A stretch of DNA of 64,000 nucleotides from assembly GCF_030814695.1 (NCBI RefSeq), contig NZ_JAUSVL010000001.1, positions 3,074,227 through 3,138,226 of the forward strand, given 5' to 3'. This DNA is from Oligosphaera ethanolica. GTDB taxonomy: Bacteria > Verrucomicrobiota > Lentisphaeria > Oligosphaerales > Oligosphaeraceae. Below the pieces are notes generated by a model. That model worked only from the letters and a program-made list of their open reading frames with translations. It did not search any database and was not told where the DNA came from. Every line of letters begins with the position of its first letter. Position 1 is the stretch's first letter. Made by a program: the position numbers and the translations under genes. Of this stretch, positions 55,547 to 64,000 are shown one piece after another.

Positions 55547-57412
55547 TTACTGACCGCTGATGGTCGGGTGGATGGTGACGGCTGTTTGCTCGCTGTTGCC
55601 GTCATTGAGGTAGATGAAGACCGTGCCGTTGCCGAGTTCATTCTGGCAGACGAGGCGATTGAGGCCATCGCGGGGCGTGATGGCGACGATGCCGTGCTTG
55701 TCTTTGATCAAGGCCTGGCCATTGAGGAAGAGCTCCTTTGCGTTAGAGCGCAGACGGATGGGCCCGGCGGCTTTCGGCGTAAATTCGACGATGGCGGCGA
55801 AAGGCTTTTTGAGCTCGCGGAGTTTGCGGTCTTTGACGGCGGTGTTGATGAGGCCCGGCGTGGCTTCATTGGCTGGGTGGGTCGGCAAGACGTCGGCGCC
55901 GGCGATGACGGGCGCGTTGCCGGGGGTGGAGAGCGCGGCCAGATCGCAGTCGTCGGGGACAGGGAAGAGCACGCGGGCGCAGTCGGCGACGCGCGCCGGG
56001 GCGTCTGCGGGAGGCGGGGTGAAGAGATCGGCGTAGAGGCGGCCGCGGCGGCCGTTGGCGCTGAAGTCGATTCTGGCGGCGTAGTAGGCCCGGTCGAATT
56101 GGAAACGGAGCGCGCGGTTGGGTTCGGCCTGTTCGGCGGTGAAGACGGCTGATTCGCCGGGGGCGAGGGACGCTTTGTCGCTGCGGATGGTCAGTTTTGG
56201 CCATTGCGGTGGGAAGATGAAGGTCGCCTGGAGGTCCTGGAGGGTTTCGGTGCCGGTGTTGGTGACGGTGAAGGACCACTGTTGCGGTGCGGGCTGGGTG
56301 AGGGTGGCGCTGAGGAAGGGGAATTTGGCGGAGCGGCCGTCGGCGTTGACGGCGTCGTAGAGATCGGGCAGGCCCACGCTGGCAGCGTGGGGCAGCTCAA
56401 TGAGGTCGTCATGGAGAGCGGCTTGGTCAACGGCGCTGGGCTTGGCACCGGTGACTTCCAGCCACAGTGGGACATTGGCGCCGAGTTCTTCCGGCCGGAA
56501 GCGGGTGATGGTGAAGACTGCGCGATTGCCATCGACGCGTTTGCTGATGCGGGCGTTGAGGGCTTCGTAGCGGTAGGCGCCGTAGTCGTTGTGGTTGGCG
56601 TACCACCAATCAGGATTGTGGGCGTTGTCGCGGTAGAGGGTTTCGAGGTCTTTGATGCCCTGCGCGGTATGCCAGGAGTGGATGCCGACGGCGACTGACG
56701 GGTGTGCCAACATCGCGTCGCGGTTCTGGAGGACCTTCGCGAAGGACTTGTTGAAGTTGTCGAAGTTGATCTCGCGATCGCCGGGTCGCAGGGGGTAGGA
56801 TTCGGCTAAGGCCTTTGCCGGATATGCGAGGTTTCGTCCGAAGTGGGGGTAGAAGACTTCGGGGGTGCCGATGACGCCGACGGCCTGGAGGATGCGGCCA
56901 ATGTCGTGCTGGGTGTAGGATTCAGGGGAGGTATAGACGCAGAAGGGCAGTGCCTGAGTGACGACCGAGGCGTTGACGCGGCTTTCCAGGACGATGCGGT
57001 TGCGCATGAATTCGTAGAATTGCCGGTTGGGGCTGAGGGTGCTCAGGTTGGGGTGGTTGACGGTGTGGAGGCCGATGGCCGAGCCGGCGGCGAGGATGTC
57101 CTGGGCGAGCTTCACGTGGTCGTCATTGGCGGCGTTGTAGAAGAAGGTGCCTTTGATGCCGTGCCGTGCCTGGACGGCGTTGGTGCGGGCGTGGCCGGGT
57201 GTCGAGTCGTCCCAGCGCGCCGAGAAATGCAGGGTGTAGCGGCGCGGCAGCGGCCGTGGCTGCAACTGCGCGGCGGCGGCGGCGGCCGCGTCGGGGAAGG
57301 TGACCACGATCTGCTGCGCGTATTCGCGGAAGCCCAGGGGGTTGGCAAACACGACGCTTGCGCCCATAAGGGCGCCAATGAACAGCGGGCGGAAACGGGA
57401 CGATGACGGCAT
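55547..57412 (-). CDS. Secreted polysaccharide deacetylase (NodB-like)
   Basis: An exported protein of 621 residues. The signal peptide is in FRPLFIGALMGASVVFA. A NodB-type carbohydrate esterase 4 domain covers ~60-300: the catalytic pair is D68-D69 in ARWDDSTPGH, metal histidines H116 and H120 lie in IGLHTVNHP, and GIKGTFFYNAAN is the second strand. The C-terminal ~300 residues are beta-rich and of unknown binding role (TFIFPPQWPKLTI, AGPIRLRSNAKELFLNGQ). Members remove N- or O-acetyl groups from polysaccharides before hydrolysis. AGGAG lies 9 nt before ATG. It precedes the NifU-like gene by 60 nt on the same strand, with no functional link evident. Confidence 0.82.
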   Translation of the reverse strand: MPSSSRFRPLFIGALMGASVVFANPLGFREYAQQIVVTFPDAAAAAAAQLQPRPLPRRYTLHFSARWDDSTPGHARTNAVQARHGIKGTFFYNAANDDHVKLAQDILAAGSAIGLHTVNHPNLSTLSPNRQFYEFMRNRIVLESRVNASVVTQALPFCVYTSPESYTQHDIGRILQAVGVIGTPEVFYPHFGRNLAYPAKALAESYPLRPGDREINFDNFNKSFAKVLQNRDAMLAHPSVAVGIHSWHTAQGIKDLETLYRDNAHNPDWWYANHNDYGAYRYEALNARISKRVDGNRAVFTITRFRPEELGANVPLWLEVTGAKPSAVDQAALHDDLIELPHAASVGLPDLYDAVNADGRSAKFPFLSATLTQPAPQQWSFTVTNTGTETLQDLQATFIFPPQWPKLTIRSDKASLAPGESAVFTAEQAEPNRALRFQFDRAYYAARIDFSANGRRGRLYADLFTPPPADAPARVADCARVLFPVPDDCDLAALSTPGNAPVIAGADVLPTHPANEATPGLINTAVKDRKLRELKKPFAAIVEFTPKAAGPIRLRSNAKELFLNGQALIKDKHGIVAITPRDGLNRLVCQNELGNGTVFIYLNDGNSEQTAVTIHPTISGQ

Positions 57413-57472
57413 GGCGCGGACTCCTGCGTGGTTATTTTTGTCGCGGACGCATCGGACGAATTGTGGTTGGTG

Positions 57473-57659
57473 AATGTGGCGCCCTCCGGGCGCTTTTCTA
57501 TGTTGTTGTCTTACCCCGGGTTGCGGCGCCCTTCGGGCGCCTCACCCGGGGTTATGCATGGTGCGGCCCTTCGGGCCGAATTTGGGCTGGGGAATCGGTC
57601 TGATCGGTCTGATCGGTCTGATCGGTCTGATCGGTCTGATCGGTCTGATCGGTCTGATC
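57473..57659. repeat. Family D hairpins followed by seven tandem 9-bp GGTCTGATC units
   Basis: Family D (57473-57584) matches 51198-51308 almost base for base and is again followed by a GATC array: seven exact copies of GGTCTGATC at 57597-57659. Bases 57413-57472 hold the promoter region of the deacetylase gene; no other gene is seen before the hydrolase stop at 57673. Confidence 0.92.
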
Positions 57660-57672
57660 GAAAGCAGAATTG

Positions 57673-60534
57673 TTATTCGCAGATGATTTCGTAGATCATT
57701 TGGGCGCCGTCGGGGCTCTTGATAGCCAGTGGCATATTCAGGCCGTCCGGGGAGATGGTGAGTGTTACTTCGGCGAGGCGTTTGCCGCCGAGGTCGAGAC
57801 GGTAGGCGCGGGCTTTGGCGGGATTGTCGAGTTTGATGGTTAGATAAGCGCGGCCATTGCGGACCAAGTGAGGCGTGCTGCCCCACTTAAGCACGGTTTG
57901 GCGGGCGCGTTCATTGAAGACCATGTCGGTGTTTTGCAGATCGGTGAGGTGGGTGACCAGCAGGCGTTTGCTGTTGCTGATGGGGTCGTTGGTCAGACTG
58001 GACACCCACACCGTGGCGTCGGTGTCCTGGATGTCGATGATGGCGGCATCGGTGACGATGCGTTGGCCGGCTGGGGCGAAACCGCCGGCGGTGCGTGGCG
58101 TATTGAGGACCATCATGTCTCTGGTGGCGTCGACGACGAACTGGTTGTTGGTGGACTGGAAGGTCTTGGTGCTGACGTCGGTGATATTGTCCTTGGGCAG
58201 CCAGCCTTTTTGTTTGAAGAGCGCGTTGAGTTTTTCGCCGGCGTCATTGGCGTATGGCTCATCGCTGATGTGGTTGGCGGCGCGTGGGGAGGTCTCGGAG
58301 AAGCCGAAGCTGACATCGGCGGGCACGGGCTGGTCTTTGCCGCCGAGGTGGGTACCGACTTTGGCGATGATGTTGTAGCCGCTCCACGGCGGCACCAACT
58401 GGCCGGTGTGGGCGTCGTCTTCGTAGATGTAGTTGGTGTCCATGCTGAGGGCGACGGTGCGCGGCGCTTCGCTCATGTCGCCGCGCAGGAAGAGACAGAT
58501 GATGGCGCGTTCGGCGGCGAGGTTGAGGGGATCGGCGACGATATCAAAGTAGCCGGACGGGCGGTTTGGCTCGAACATATTCGGGCTGTGGCTGTAGGCG
58601 AAGCGCCAGAGCCCGGCCCAGTTCTGCAGGGACGCCAGGCAGCCCGTGAGGATGCCGCCCACGCCGCGGTAGCGGCCCGGTCCGGAGTAGTTCCACTCCG
58701 TGATGGTCATGGGCTTGTCCAGCAGGCGAGCGAAGGACGAGTGGGAGCCGCCGAGGCGACCTTCGACGATGACGCTGGTGTTCGAGCAGGTCGATGGCAG
58801 GCGCCATGGCGTGATCAGGAAGCGCGGGTGGTCCACGTAGAAATGGTCGTCGACATAGTCGAAGTTGGCGCGTGCGCGTTCAGACCAAGCATTTTTGCCG
58901 GAGTGGTTCATGTCGGTGAAGAGCGCCTTCGCCCCGAGTTCATCGCGGAGGAAGGTGGTCATGCGCATGTACATGCGCTCATGGAGTTCGTAGATGAACT
59001 GGTTGTAAACGACCTTGAGCTTGCCGCTGGCGCGATGTGGCAGGGTGGTCATGGGTTCGGGCACGTCGATGTCGAGTGCGGCTTTGCGGTCAGCCGCGCT
59101 GGGGTATTTGCGGAAGAGCCATTCATTCCAGGCGTCGAGGTACTGCTGGACCAGCCGGTCTTGGAAGGTGCCGCTGAGGCCGCCGTCGATATTGCCTTCG
59201 TTGACCATGGCGAGCAGGGGCATGGCTGGGTCGTCGATGTAGCGCAGGCCGGTGTGGGGATTGACGTGACCGAGGAAATTCCGCGCGAACTTCTTCCAGC
59301 TGGTGAAAGCGTTATCATTGACGGCGAGGAGGCGTTTGAACTCGTTCATTTCAATGAGGCCATCTTCGCCGGGGTAGATTTCGGCGGCGCGGACATTGCG
59401 GGAGACATAGACATCGGTGGTAGCGTAGATGCCGCGTTTCTTGAGGGCGGCGAAGAGGACGTCGAAGGCGGCGAGGCGTTCCTGGTCCAGGACAGTGGAG
59501 TCTGTGGGGTTGCCTTTGCCGATGAGGGGATTTTCGTGATGGTGGTAGCGGACGGTGTTGAAGCCGATGCGGGCCAGGCGGTCGGCGACGATGTCGCACT
59601 GTTCCGGCGTGAGAATGTGGGCCATCATGCAGAAATTGACGCCGTAGAAGCGCTGGGGGACGCCGGGGCGGTTTGCGAATTCGAAGTTTTGGCCGACGGC
59701 TTTGAGCCAGCCGTGTTTGCCGGCGGGCGCGTCGAGATTGACGACGTTGGAGAAATCGAGTGCGGAGTCTTTTTCGATATCGAGGATGGTGTTAAGTTCG
59801 ATCCAGTCGTCATTGGCGGCCATGGTGACGGGGAAGTCGCGATTGAGGGTGTAGGGCTCTGGGAGGGTGATTTTGAACTTGAGGGTGTAGTTCTGGCCGC
59901 CTTTCCAGGTGTAGGTATCTTCACCGGAGATCTGTCCTTCGGCGGGGTTGACGGCGCAGCGCACCTCAATGTGGTTGTGGTTCCAGCGGCGGTTGTCCTG
60001 TATGAGAAGGGTCCGTTGCGGGTCGAGGCTGACCTTGATCGGGCCGACCGTCGTGTCGATGACCAGATCGCCGGCGAGGGCGCGGGCGACGTGGACGGAA
60101 TCGCCGAAGATTTCTGGAATGACGCCCTGTAGGTCGCCGAGCTGGTATGGTCTGCCGGCGACAAAGGGCACGTTGATGTCGAAGGCGCTGTGGATGGCGT
60201 TGGCCTGCATGTCCTGGCGGGGCGTGAAGACGTAGTGCAGTTCCAGGCTGCGTGCATCGGGTTGCGAGTAGGTCATAGCCAGGTCGATGACCGGCTCGTC
60301 TTTAGCGCCGGAGAAGGCTTTGATGGTGCTGGCGCTCAGGTCGGGGTTGGGGTCGAATTCGGTGGCGAAGGACCGGTGTGCCCAGCTAGGCGTGAAATGA
60401 CCGGCAGCGATTTTGCCGACGTCCCGGCCGTCGGCCTGTATCAGGCAGTTGCCACTAGGGTCGATAAGGACCGTCCATTCCGCGCTGGAGACGGCCATGG
60501 CGGCGCAACAGGCAAGGGCGACGAGTAGTTTCAT
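57673..60534 (-). CDS. Secreted clan GH-A (cellulase-like) glycoside hydrolase
   Basis: An exported hydrolase of 953 residues. ATG 60534 has GAGGA 6 nt upstream and starts the signal peptide MKLLVALACCAAMAVSSA; the frame is open further upstream through non-coding DNA. Residues ~20-260 are beta-sandwich, and the TIM barrel (~290-700) begins RFYGVNFCMMAHILTPEQCD. Predicted acid/base is E446 in LAMVNEGNIDG and nucleophile E613 in MTITEWNYSGPG. Two or three beta domains complete the C-terminus (WVSSLTNDPISNSKRLLVTH). The family resembles GH5- and GH42-type barrels but is not fixed. No anchor is seen. Downstream on the same strand lie the deacetylase and sulfur genes. Confidence 0.83.
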   Translation of the reverse strand: MKLLVALACCAAMAVSSAEWTVLIDPSGNCLIQADGRDVGKIAAGHFTPSWAHRSFATEFDPNPDLSASTIKAFSGAKDEPVIDLAMTYSQPDARSLELHYVFTPRQDMQANAIHSAFDINVPFVAGRPYQLGDLQGVIPEIFGDSVHVARALAGDLVIDTTVGPIKVSLDPQRTLLIQDNRRWNHNHIEVRCAVNPAEGQISGEDTYTWKGGQNYTLKFKITLPEPYTLNRDFPVTMAANDDWIELNTILDIEKDSALDFSNVVNLDAPAGKHGWLKAVGQNFEFANRPGVPQRFYGVNFCMMAHILTPEQCDIVADRLARIGFNTVRYHHHENPLIGKGNPTDSTVLDQERLAAFDVLFAALKKRGIYATTDVYVSRNVRAAEIYPGEDGLIEMNEFKRLLAVNDNAFTSWKKFARNFLGHVNPHTGLRYIDDPAMPLLAMVNEGNIDGGLSGTFQDRLVQQYLDAWNEWLFRKYPSAADRKAALDIDVPEPMTTLPHRASGKLKVVYNQFIYELHERMYMRMTTFLRDELGAKALFTDMNHSGKNAWSERARANFDYVDDHFYVDHPRFLITPWRLPSTCSNTSVIVEGRLGGSHSSFARLLDKPMTITEWNYSGPGRYRGVGGILTGCLASLQNWAGLWRFAYSHSPNMFEPNRPSGYFDIVADPLNLAAERAIICLFLRGDMSEAPRTVALSMDTNYIYEDDAHTGQLVPPWSGYNIIAKVGTHLGGKDQPVPADVSFGFSETSPRAANHISDEPYANDAGEKLNALFKQKGWLPKDNITDVSTKTFQSTNNQFVVDATRDMMVLNTPRTAGGFAPAGQRIVTDAAIIDIQDTDATVWVSSLTNDPISNSKRLLVTHLTDLQNTDMVFNERARQTVLKWGSTPHLVRNGRAYLTIKLDNPAKARAYRLDLGGKRLAEVTLTISPDGLNMPLAIKSPDGAQMIYEIICE

Positions 60535-60654
60535 GAGGTTCCTCGGGGGGGAGACAGTGAGTATAAGAATTTGGACATAAATACACTGAAAACAAGATAA
60601 GTACTGATAAAGTAGAAGAAACGCAAGGCCGGCCGTGCTTATTTGGCCTAGCGG

Positions 60655-61531
60655 GGTAATCGGCCAGCCATTGATAACCAAAACTGTGGTGCCTCTACGA
60701 GGCACTGTCTGTTGGCAGGCTGCGTCCCCAGGCTAAAGCCTGGGGTTAAGCATGGTTAAGCGCCTACGGCGCAAAAACATGGAAAATGAATGATGGTGGT
60801 TTTCGGCCCGAACCGGACAAAGCATGTCGCCAGAATGGAAATTGAATGATGGTGGTTTTCGGCCCGAACCGGACAAAGCATGTCGCCAGAATGGAAATTG
60901 AATGATGGTGGTTTTCGGCCCGAACCTGACAAAGCATGTCGCCAGATCGGCCAAGTTCGGCCCGGAGGGCCGAACCATGCATAGCCCCGGGTGAGGTGCC
61001 CGGAGGGCGCCGCAACCCGGGGTATGATAGCACGTTAGAATTGCGCCCGGAGGGCGCCACATTGGCGAGGCACGCCGCGTCCCACGCGCCAACGAGAGGC
61101 ATGCCGCCGACCTCAACCCCAGATAAGCTAGTGAGTTCCATTGCCTCTTTGGCCCCAGTCAGCTTCGCCGACTGGGGCCAAAGAGGCCGAGGAACACGAG
61201 CAAAAATGGCGCTGTACCCAGGGCGGCGCTCCGCCTTTGGCGTCGCTTGCCCTGGGCTGGTATGTTTTGCGCTTTCAGCGCTTCTGCCGCTTCGCGGCTA
61301 GGGATGCCGGGCGCGCGAGTGGACGCTTGCTGGCCTCTGGCGACGGCGCGGGCTGAAAGCCCGCACCACGGCTGGGAGAGGGACTGGTTACGGTCGGCGG
61401 GGATGACCGGTACGGGTAAATAAACCGTCTCGCCGGCGCGGGCGAGACGCCCGCACCACGGCTGGGAGGTGGGCGCGCCTAGGGCCGTCTGTTGCTCTAC
61501 CGCTCAATTGTCAATGGGTGACCGATTACGC
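60655..61531. repeat. Composite repeat island bounded by inverted copies of the boundary motif
   Basis: Left end GGTAATCGGCCAG CCATTGATA (60655-60676) and right end, inverted, TCAATGGGTGACCGATTACG (61511-61530) agree at 18 of 22 positions after reverse-complementing. Inside, in order: family A inverted (60677-60778), three 56-bp tandem units (from 60787, 60843, 60899), family D inverted (60954-61072), family B (61129-61305), and family C with GCGGGCG-AGA-CGCCCGC hairpins (61325-61475). All five families occur elsewhere in the window. No gene is seen in 60535-61746. Confidence 0.88.
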
Positions 61532-61746
61532 TTGCCAAGCGCCTAGAGTTCGGCAAGTCTCGACATTGCGCTGTGGCGCAATAAGGTACGACGGCAATCG
61601 ACGGCAAGCAGTCCCCACGGTCCCCAGCGTCGCCTGGGACCGGCTGTTATCATTGGCTGTCGATTACGCCGCTGTTGCGAATCAACGGCTGGCGTTCTTG
61701 GCAGTGTCCATTGTGGTATATACTATTGGCCGGAGTCTTGCCGGGA

Positions 61747-61818
61747 GTGCGCCGTAGCGAGAACTGGCAGGATGCCTTGCGCGAGGCCCTGGATGGCTAC
61801 AAGAAGGACGTGTTCTGA
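61747..61818 (+). pseudogene. Possible tail of a degraded gene
   Basis: A frame ending in TGA at 61816-61818 reads VRRSENWQDALREALDGY followed by KKDVF, an amphipathic, gene-like C-terminus unlike the repeat-derived frames around it. The frame remains open upstream to ~61600 but that part has no start codon with a ribosome site and reads as low-quality sequence. This may be a truncated remnant; the parent family was not recognised. Confidence 0.25.
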
Positions 61819-61885
61819 AGGTTAGAACGGCGCCGGCAGGGGCGTCGCGGCGATCAGATGCAAATTGTACATAAGGAGCAAGCAG

Positions 61886-63211
61886 ATGTTGTATCAACGT
61901 GAGATACCGGAGATGGCTGGTTATGACGTGGTGGTGGTTGGCGCAGGGCCGGCGGGGATTGGCGCGGCGGTCAGCGCGGCGCGGCTGGGCCGGAAGACGC
62001 TGCTGGTCGAAAAGTATGGCTATCCCGGCGGCGTGGGCACCTGGGCCTGCTGCACGCTTTTCTTTCTCTTCGGCGCAGAGGGCCGGCAGCTCGTCGGCGG
62101 TCTTGCGGAAGAAGTGATACGGCGCATGGATGCGCGCGGCGCGGCGTCATTTATGATCAACGACGGCTGCCAGATGCCGGAATATCGGCCGATTGGCGAC
62201 CGGCCACTGCTGGGAAAGGTCACCACCAAGACCGAGGACCTGCGGGTGACGTATCACGACATCATCAGCGAGAGCGGGGTGGAAAAGTTGTTCTACAGCC
62301 ATTTCCACGGTGTGGTTCGTGATGGCCGGCGCCTCACAGGCGTGGTGCTGGACTGCCTGGAAGGGCCGGTGATGATACCGGCCAAGGTGGTGATCGACGC
62401 GACGGGCGACGCCCACGTGGTGCATCGCGCCGGCGGCCACACCGAGCAGGCGCCGGTGGACCAGACCATGCACAAGTCGATTTTCTTCATTGCCGGCGGC
62501 GTCGCGGCGCATGACCCGGCCGTGAACTGCCGGCGTTACGAGGCGCTGTTTGCGGCGAACAAGACGCCCGATATGGTCTGGCAGCACTTGGGCTTCTCGT
62601 ACCAGCTTGATCCGGGCTTGGTCCAACTGTGCTTTGGCTACGCCAATGGCGATGGCTGCAATTCCGCCGATATGACCCGCATGGACCACGAGCTGCGCAA
62701 GCGCAATTTCGAGATCATCGATTTCATGCGCCGGGAAATGTCCGGCTACCAGAACAGCTTCATTTCCCAGGCGGCGCAGCAGGTCAGCGTGCGCTCCGGC
62801 CGGCATATCCGCGGCGTGGCCAAAATTACCGTGGAGCAGCTGCGGGATGGCGGCATGCCCGAGCAGCCGCTGATTTACATCACGCGGCGCTTCGGCAGCC
62901 ACAGCGGTGAACAGAAAAAGGGATTTGCGCCCGAACAGCGCGGGGCCTGGGCGGGTTTCAGCGCCATTCCCTACGGCGCGCTGGTACCCGACGAATTCGA
63001 CAATGTCCTCGCCTGCGGACGCTGCATCAGCGTGGACGATGCCGCCATGGACACGATACGCATGATGACGACGTGCATGGCCATGGGACAGGCCGCCGGC
63101 ACCGCCGCGAGCATCGCCGTGGACGACCGGTTGCCCGTCATGACCAAGGTTCCCTTCGCGAAACTCCGCCAGAGCCTCGTCGCCCAAAGCTGCATCTGCT
63201 GCGAGGAGTAG
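61886..63211 (+). CDS. FAD-dependent oxidoreductase (FAD_oxidored family), copy 2
   Basis: A cytoplasmic flavoprotein of 441 residues, same family as the protein at 49659 but clearly diverged. The dinucleotide fold is DVVVVGAGPAGIGAAVSAAR followed by LGRKTLLVEKYGYPGGVG. The second contact is VVIDATGDAHVVHRAGG, and the C-terminal signature is VLACGRCISVDDAAMDTIRM. Cysteines cluster at WACCTLFFLFG and at the C-terminal SCICCEE. AAGGAG lies 8 nt before ATG 61886. It is isolated, facing a convergent membrane-protein gene. The substrate is unknown; the paralogue near a glycan locus suggests sugar or sugar-acid oxidation. Confidence 0.88.
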   Translation: MLYQREIPEMAGYDVVVVGAGPAGIGAAVSAARLGRKTLLVEKYGYPGGVGTWACCTLFFLFGAEGRQLVGGLAEEVIRRMDARGAASFMINDGCQMPEYRPIGDRPLLGKVTTKTEDLRVTYHDIISESGVEKLFYSHFHGVVRDGRRLTGVVLDCLEGPVMIPAKVVIDATGDAHVVHRAGGHTEQAPVDQTMHKSIFFIAGGVAAHDPAVNCRRYEALFAANKTPDMVWQHLGFSYQLDPGLVQLCFGYANGDGCNSADMTRMDHELRKRNFEIIDFMRREMSGYQNSFISQAAQQVSVRSGRHIRGVAKITVEQLRDGGMPEQPLIYITRRFGSHSGEQKKGFAPEQRGAWAGFSAIPYGALVPDEFDNVLACGRCISVDDAAMDTIRMMTTCMAMGQAAGTAASIAVDDRLPVMTKVPFAKLRQSLVAQSCICCEE

Positions 63212-63226
63212 ACGGTATCGGGCTGA

Positions 63227-63913
63227 TCAGCTGTCTTTTTTGCTGATGCGGTAGCAGGCGAGGAAGATCGCCCAGAGAACGAGTGGCAGGAGCACGGCGA
63301 TGAGGAAGCTGCTTGCTGGCGCTTCGCGGCCGTGCGATGCTCCCCACCACGCGTAGAGTGCACTGACAGGCACAGTGCCGGCCAGGAGCGCGGCGAGGAA
63401 ATGGCCGAAGCGCATGCGGGCGAGGCCCGCGAGGACGGCCATGACTTCCGGCAGGATTGGCAGCGCGCGGCTGCCGATAACGGCCAGGGCGCCCCAGCGT
63501 TCAAAGAGTGCGCGGAAGGCCTGGAGTTCGGCGGGTTTGGCTAGGCGTTGGGCCAATGCGTCGCCGCCGCTGCGCACCAGCGCGTAGCCGACGATGCCGG
63601 CGAGGGCGCTGCCAGTGGCGGCGAAGAGCCATCCTAGCCAGAAGCCATAGACCATGCCCAGGGCGGTCATGATGCCCGTGGCCGGGATGGGCAGGAGCAG
63701 GTCAACAAGCAGTAGCGCCATGCCCAGCAGCCAGCCGTATGAGCGTGCGGCGCCGAGGCGCTCGCCAAAGGCGTCGGCGCTGAAGAGCTCTGCGAGCGTA
63801 GCGCCACAGAGTTCAAATGCGGCCAGCGATAACAGCGCCAAGGCCAGCGCGACCAGAAAAATCTTTTTGGGCAGGGCGTTGGCGCGGCGTGAGGCATCGG
63901 GTTGTGGTGACAT
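63227..63913 (-). CDS. TVP38/TMEM64 (VTT, SNARE-associated/DedA-like) membrane protein
   Basis: An inner-membrane protein of 228 residues with about six hydrophobic segments. The VTT-domain signature is seen in GIMTALGMVYGFWLGWLFA, then ATGSALAGIVGYALVR, and in RALPILPEVMAVLAGLARMR followed by FGHFLAALLAGTVP. DedA/TVP38 relatives are linked to lipid scrambling or undecaprenyl-phosphate transport and proton-dependent envelope stability. It starts 9 nt after the stop of an upstream gene that runs off the window, so translational coupling is likely. No Shine-Dalgarno is obvious, which fits coupling. Confidence 0.87.
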   Translation of the reverse strand: MSPQPDASRRANALPKKIFLVALALALLSLAAFELCGATLAELFSADAFGERLGAARSYGWLLGMALLLVDLLLPIPATGIMTALGMVYGFWLGWLFAATGSALAGIVGYALVRSGGDALAQRLAKPAELQAFRALFERWGALAVIGSRALPILPEVMAVLAGLARMRFGHFLAALLAGTVPVSALYAWWGASHGREAPASSFLIAVLLPLVLWAIFLACYRISKKDS

Positions 63914-63922
63914 GGCCGGCCG

Positions 63923-64000
63923 TCAGCAGAGCTGTGCGGCGCCGGAGAAAGCGCTGGTGACTTTCAAGGCGACGGCGGCATTGCCGGGGTGTTTCTTGGG
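63923..64000 (-). CDS. C-terminus of a gene continuing beyond the window
   Basis: The minus-strand frame reads PKKHPGNAAVALKVTSAF followed by SGAAQLC and stops at 63923-63925 (TGA), 9 nt before the TVP38-like start. Only 25 residues are visible, so the family cannot be named. It is likely the first gene of an operon with the TVP38-like protein. Confidence 0.6.
   Translation of the reverse strand, partial: PKKHPGNAAVALKVTSAFSGAAQLC

Noticed and set aside
57868..60132. 754-residue plus-strand frame
   Set aside because: It is the shadow of the hydrolase at 57673-60534, with no recognisable domain.
61518..61757. 79-residue frame before the second FAD oxidoreductase
   Set aside because: It starts inside the inverted boundary motif, has no ribosome site and no recognisable family.

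Overview
The window looks like chromosome from a GC-rich, Gram-negative, fermentative member of the PVC superphylum, most likely Lentisphaerota (Victivallis/Oligosphaera-like). The reasons are four pseudopilin-type proteins with the core [17 protein letters not shown] followed by an [13 protein letters not shown] stretch and a C-terminal H-X9-DG-like motif, many large secreted glycan-degrading enzymes, Gfo/Idh/MocA and FAD-dependent oxidoreductases, a pyruvate formate-lyase operon, and a zinc-ribbon Hanks kinase. This placement comes from family recognition, not from a search.

Layout. 1-10 kb: a repeat island, a GH127-like hydrolase, an AraC regulator divergent from two tandem QueG-like 4Fe-4S proteins, a secreted clan GH-A hydrolase and a Gfo/Idh/MocA oxidoreductase. 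10-20 kb: a MarC-type membrane protein, two tandem pseudopilins with textbook terminators, a large secreted di-haem protein with a hydrazine-synthase-alpha-like middle region, and a two-gene operon (Schlafen/AlbA_2 protein plus HEAT/zinc-ribbon/PD-(D/E)XK nuclease) that is the best candidate for an undescribed protein system. 20-27 kb: repeat islands, the operon pflB-proA-pflA with a terminator-like hairpin in its leader, tRNA-Val and a Ser/Thr kinase. 28-39.5 kb: four consecutive plus-strand genes for extracellular or outer-membrane proteins (dockerin-like, a giant cadherin-repeat protein with a cohesin-like N-terminus, a beta-barrel, a beta-propeller/cadherin protein), with a MITE-like element between the third and fourth. 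39.5-42.3 kb: decamer, 35-bp and 209-bp tandem arrays around a third pseudopilin. 42.3-60.5 kb: a minus-strand run dominated by polysaccharide degradation (three clan GH-A-like hydrolases, a heparinase-like lyase, a polysaccharide deacetylase, D-lyxose isomerase, an FAD oxidoreductase) plus a persulfide dioxygenase/rhodanese protein and a NifU-like scaffold. 60.6-64 kb: a composite repeat island, another FAD oxidoreductase, a TVP38/DedA-like membrane protein and the tail of one more gene.

How the genes fit together: the secreted hydrolases, lyase and deacetylase would open complex acidic or pentose-containing polysaccharides. Sugars such as lyxose/xylulose would enter central metabolism, and pyruvate would be cleaved non-oxidatively by PFL. 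No SusC/SusD pair is present.

The most striking non-coding feature is a system of dispersed intergenic repeats. At least five families (called A, B, C, D and the 117-bp unit here) are rich in perfect hairpins and are assembled into mosaic islands. Several islands are bounded by inverted copies of one short motif, TAATCGGTCAG with CCATTGATA next to it. Two tandem arrays (117 bp and 209 bp) show alternating variants that imply amplification as dimers, and three arrays of 9-bp GATC-containing units lie in intergenic regions.
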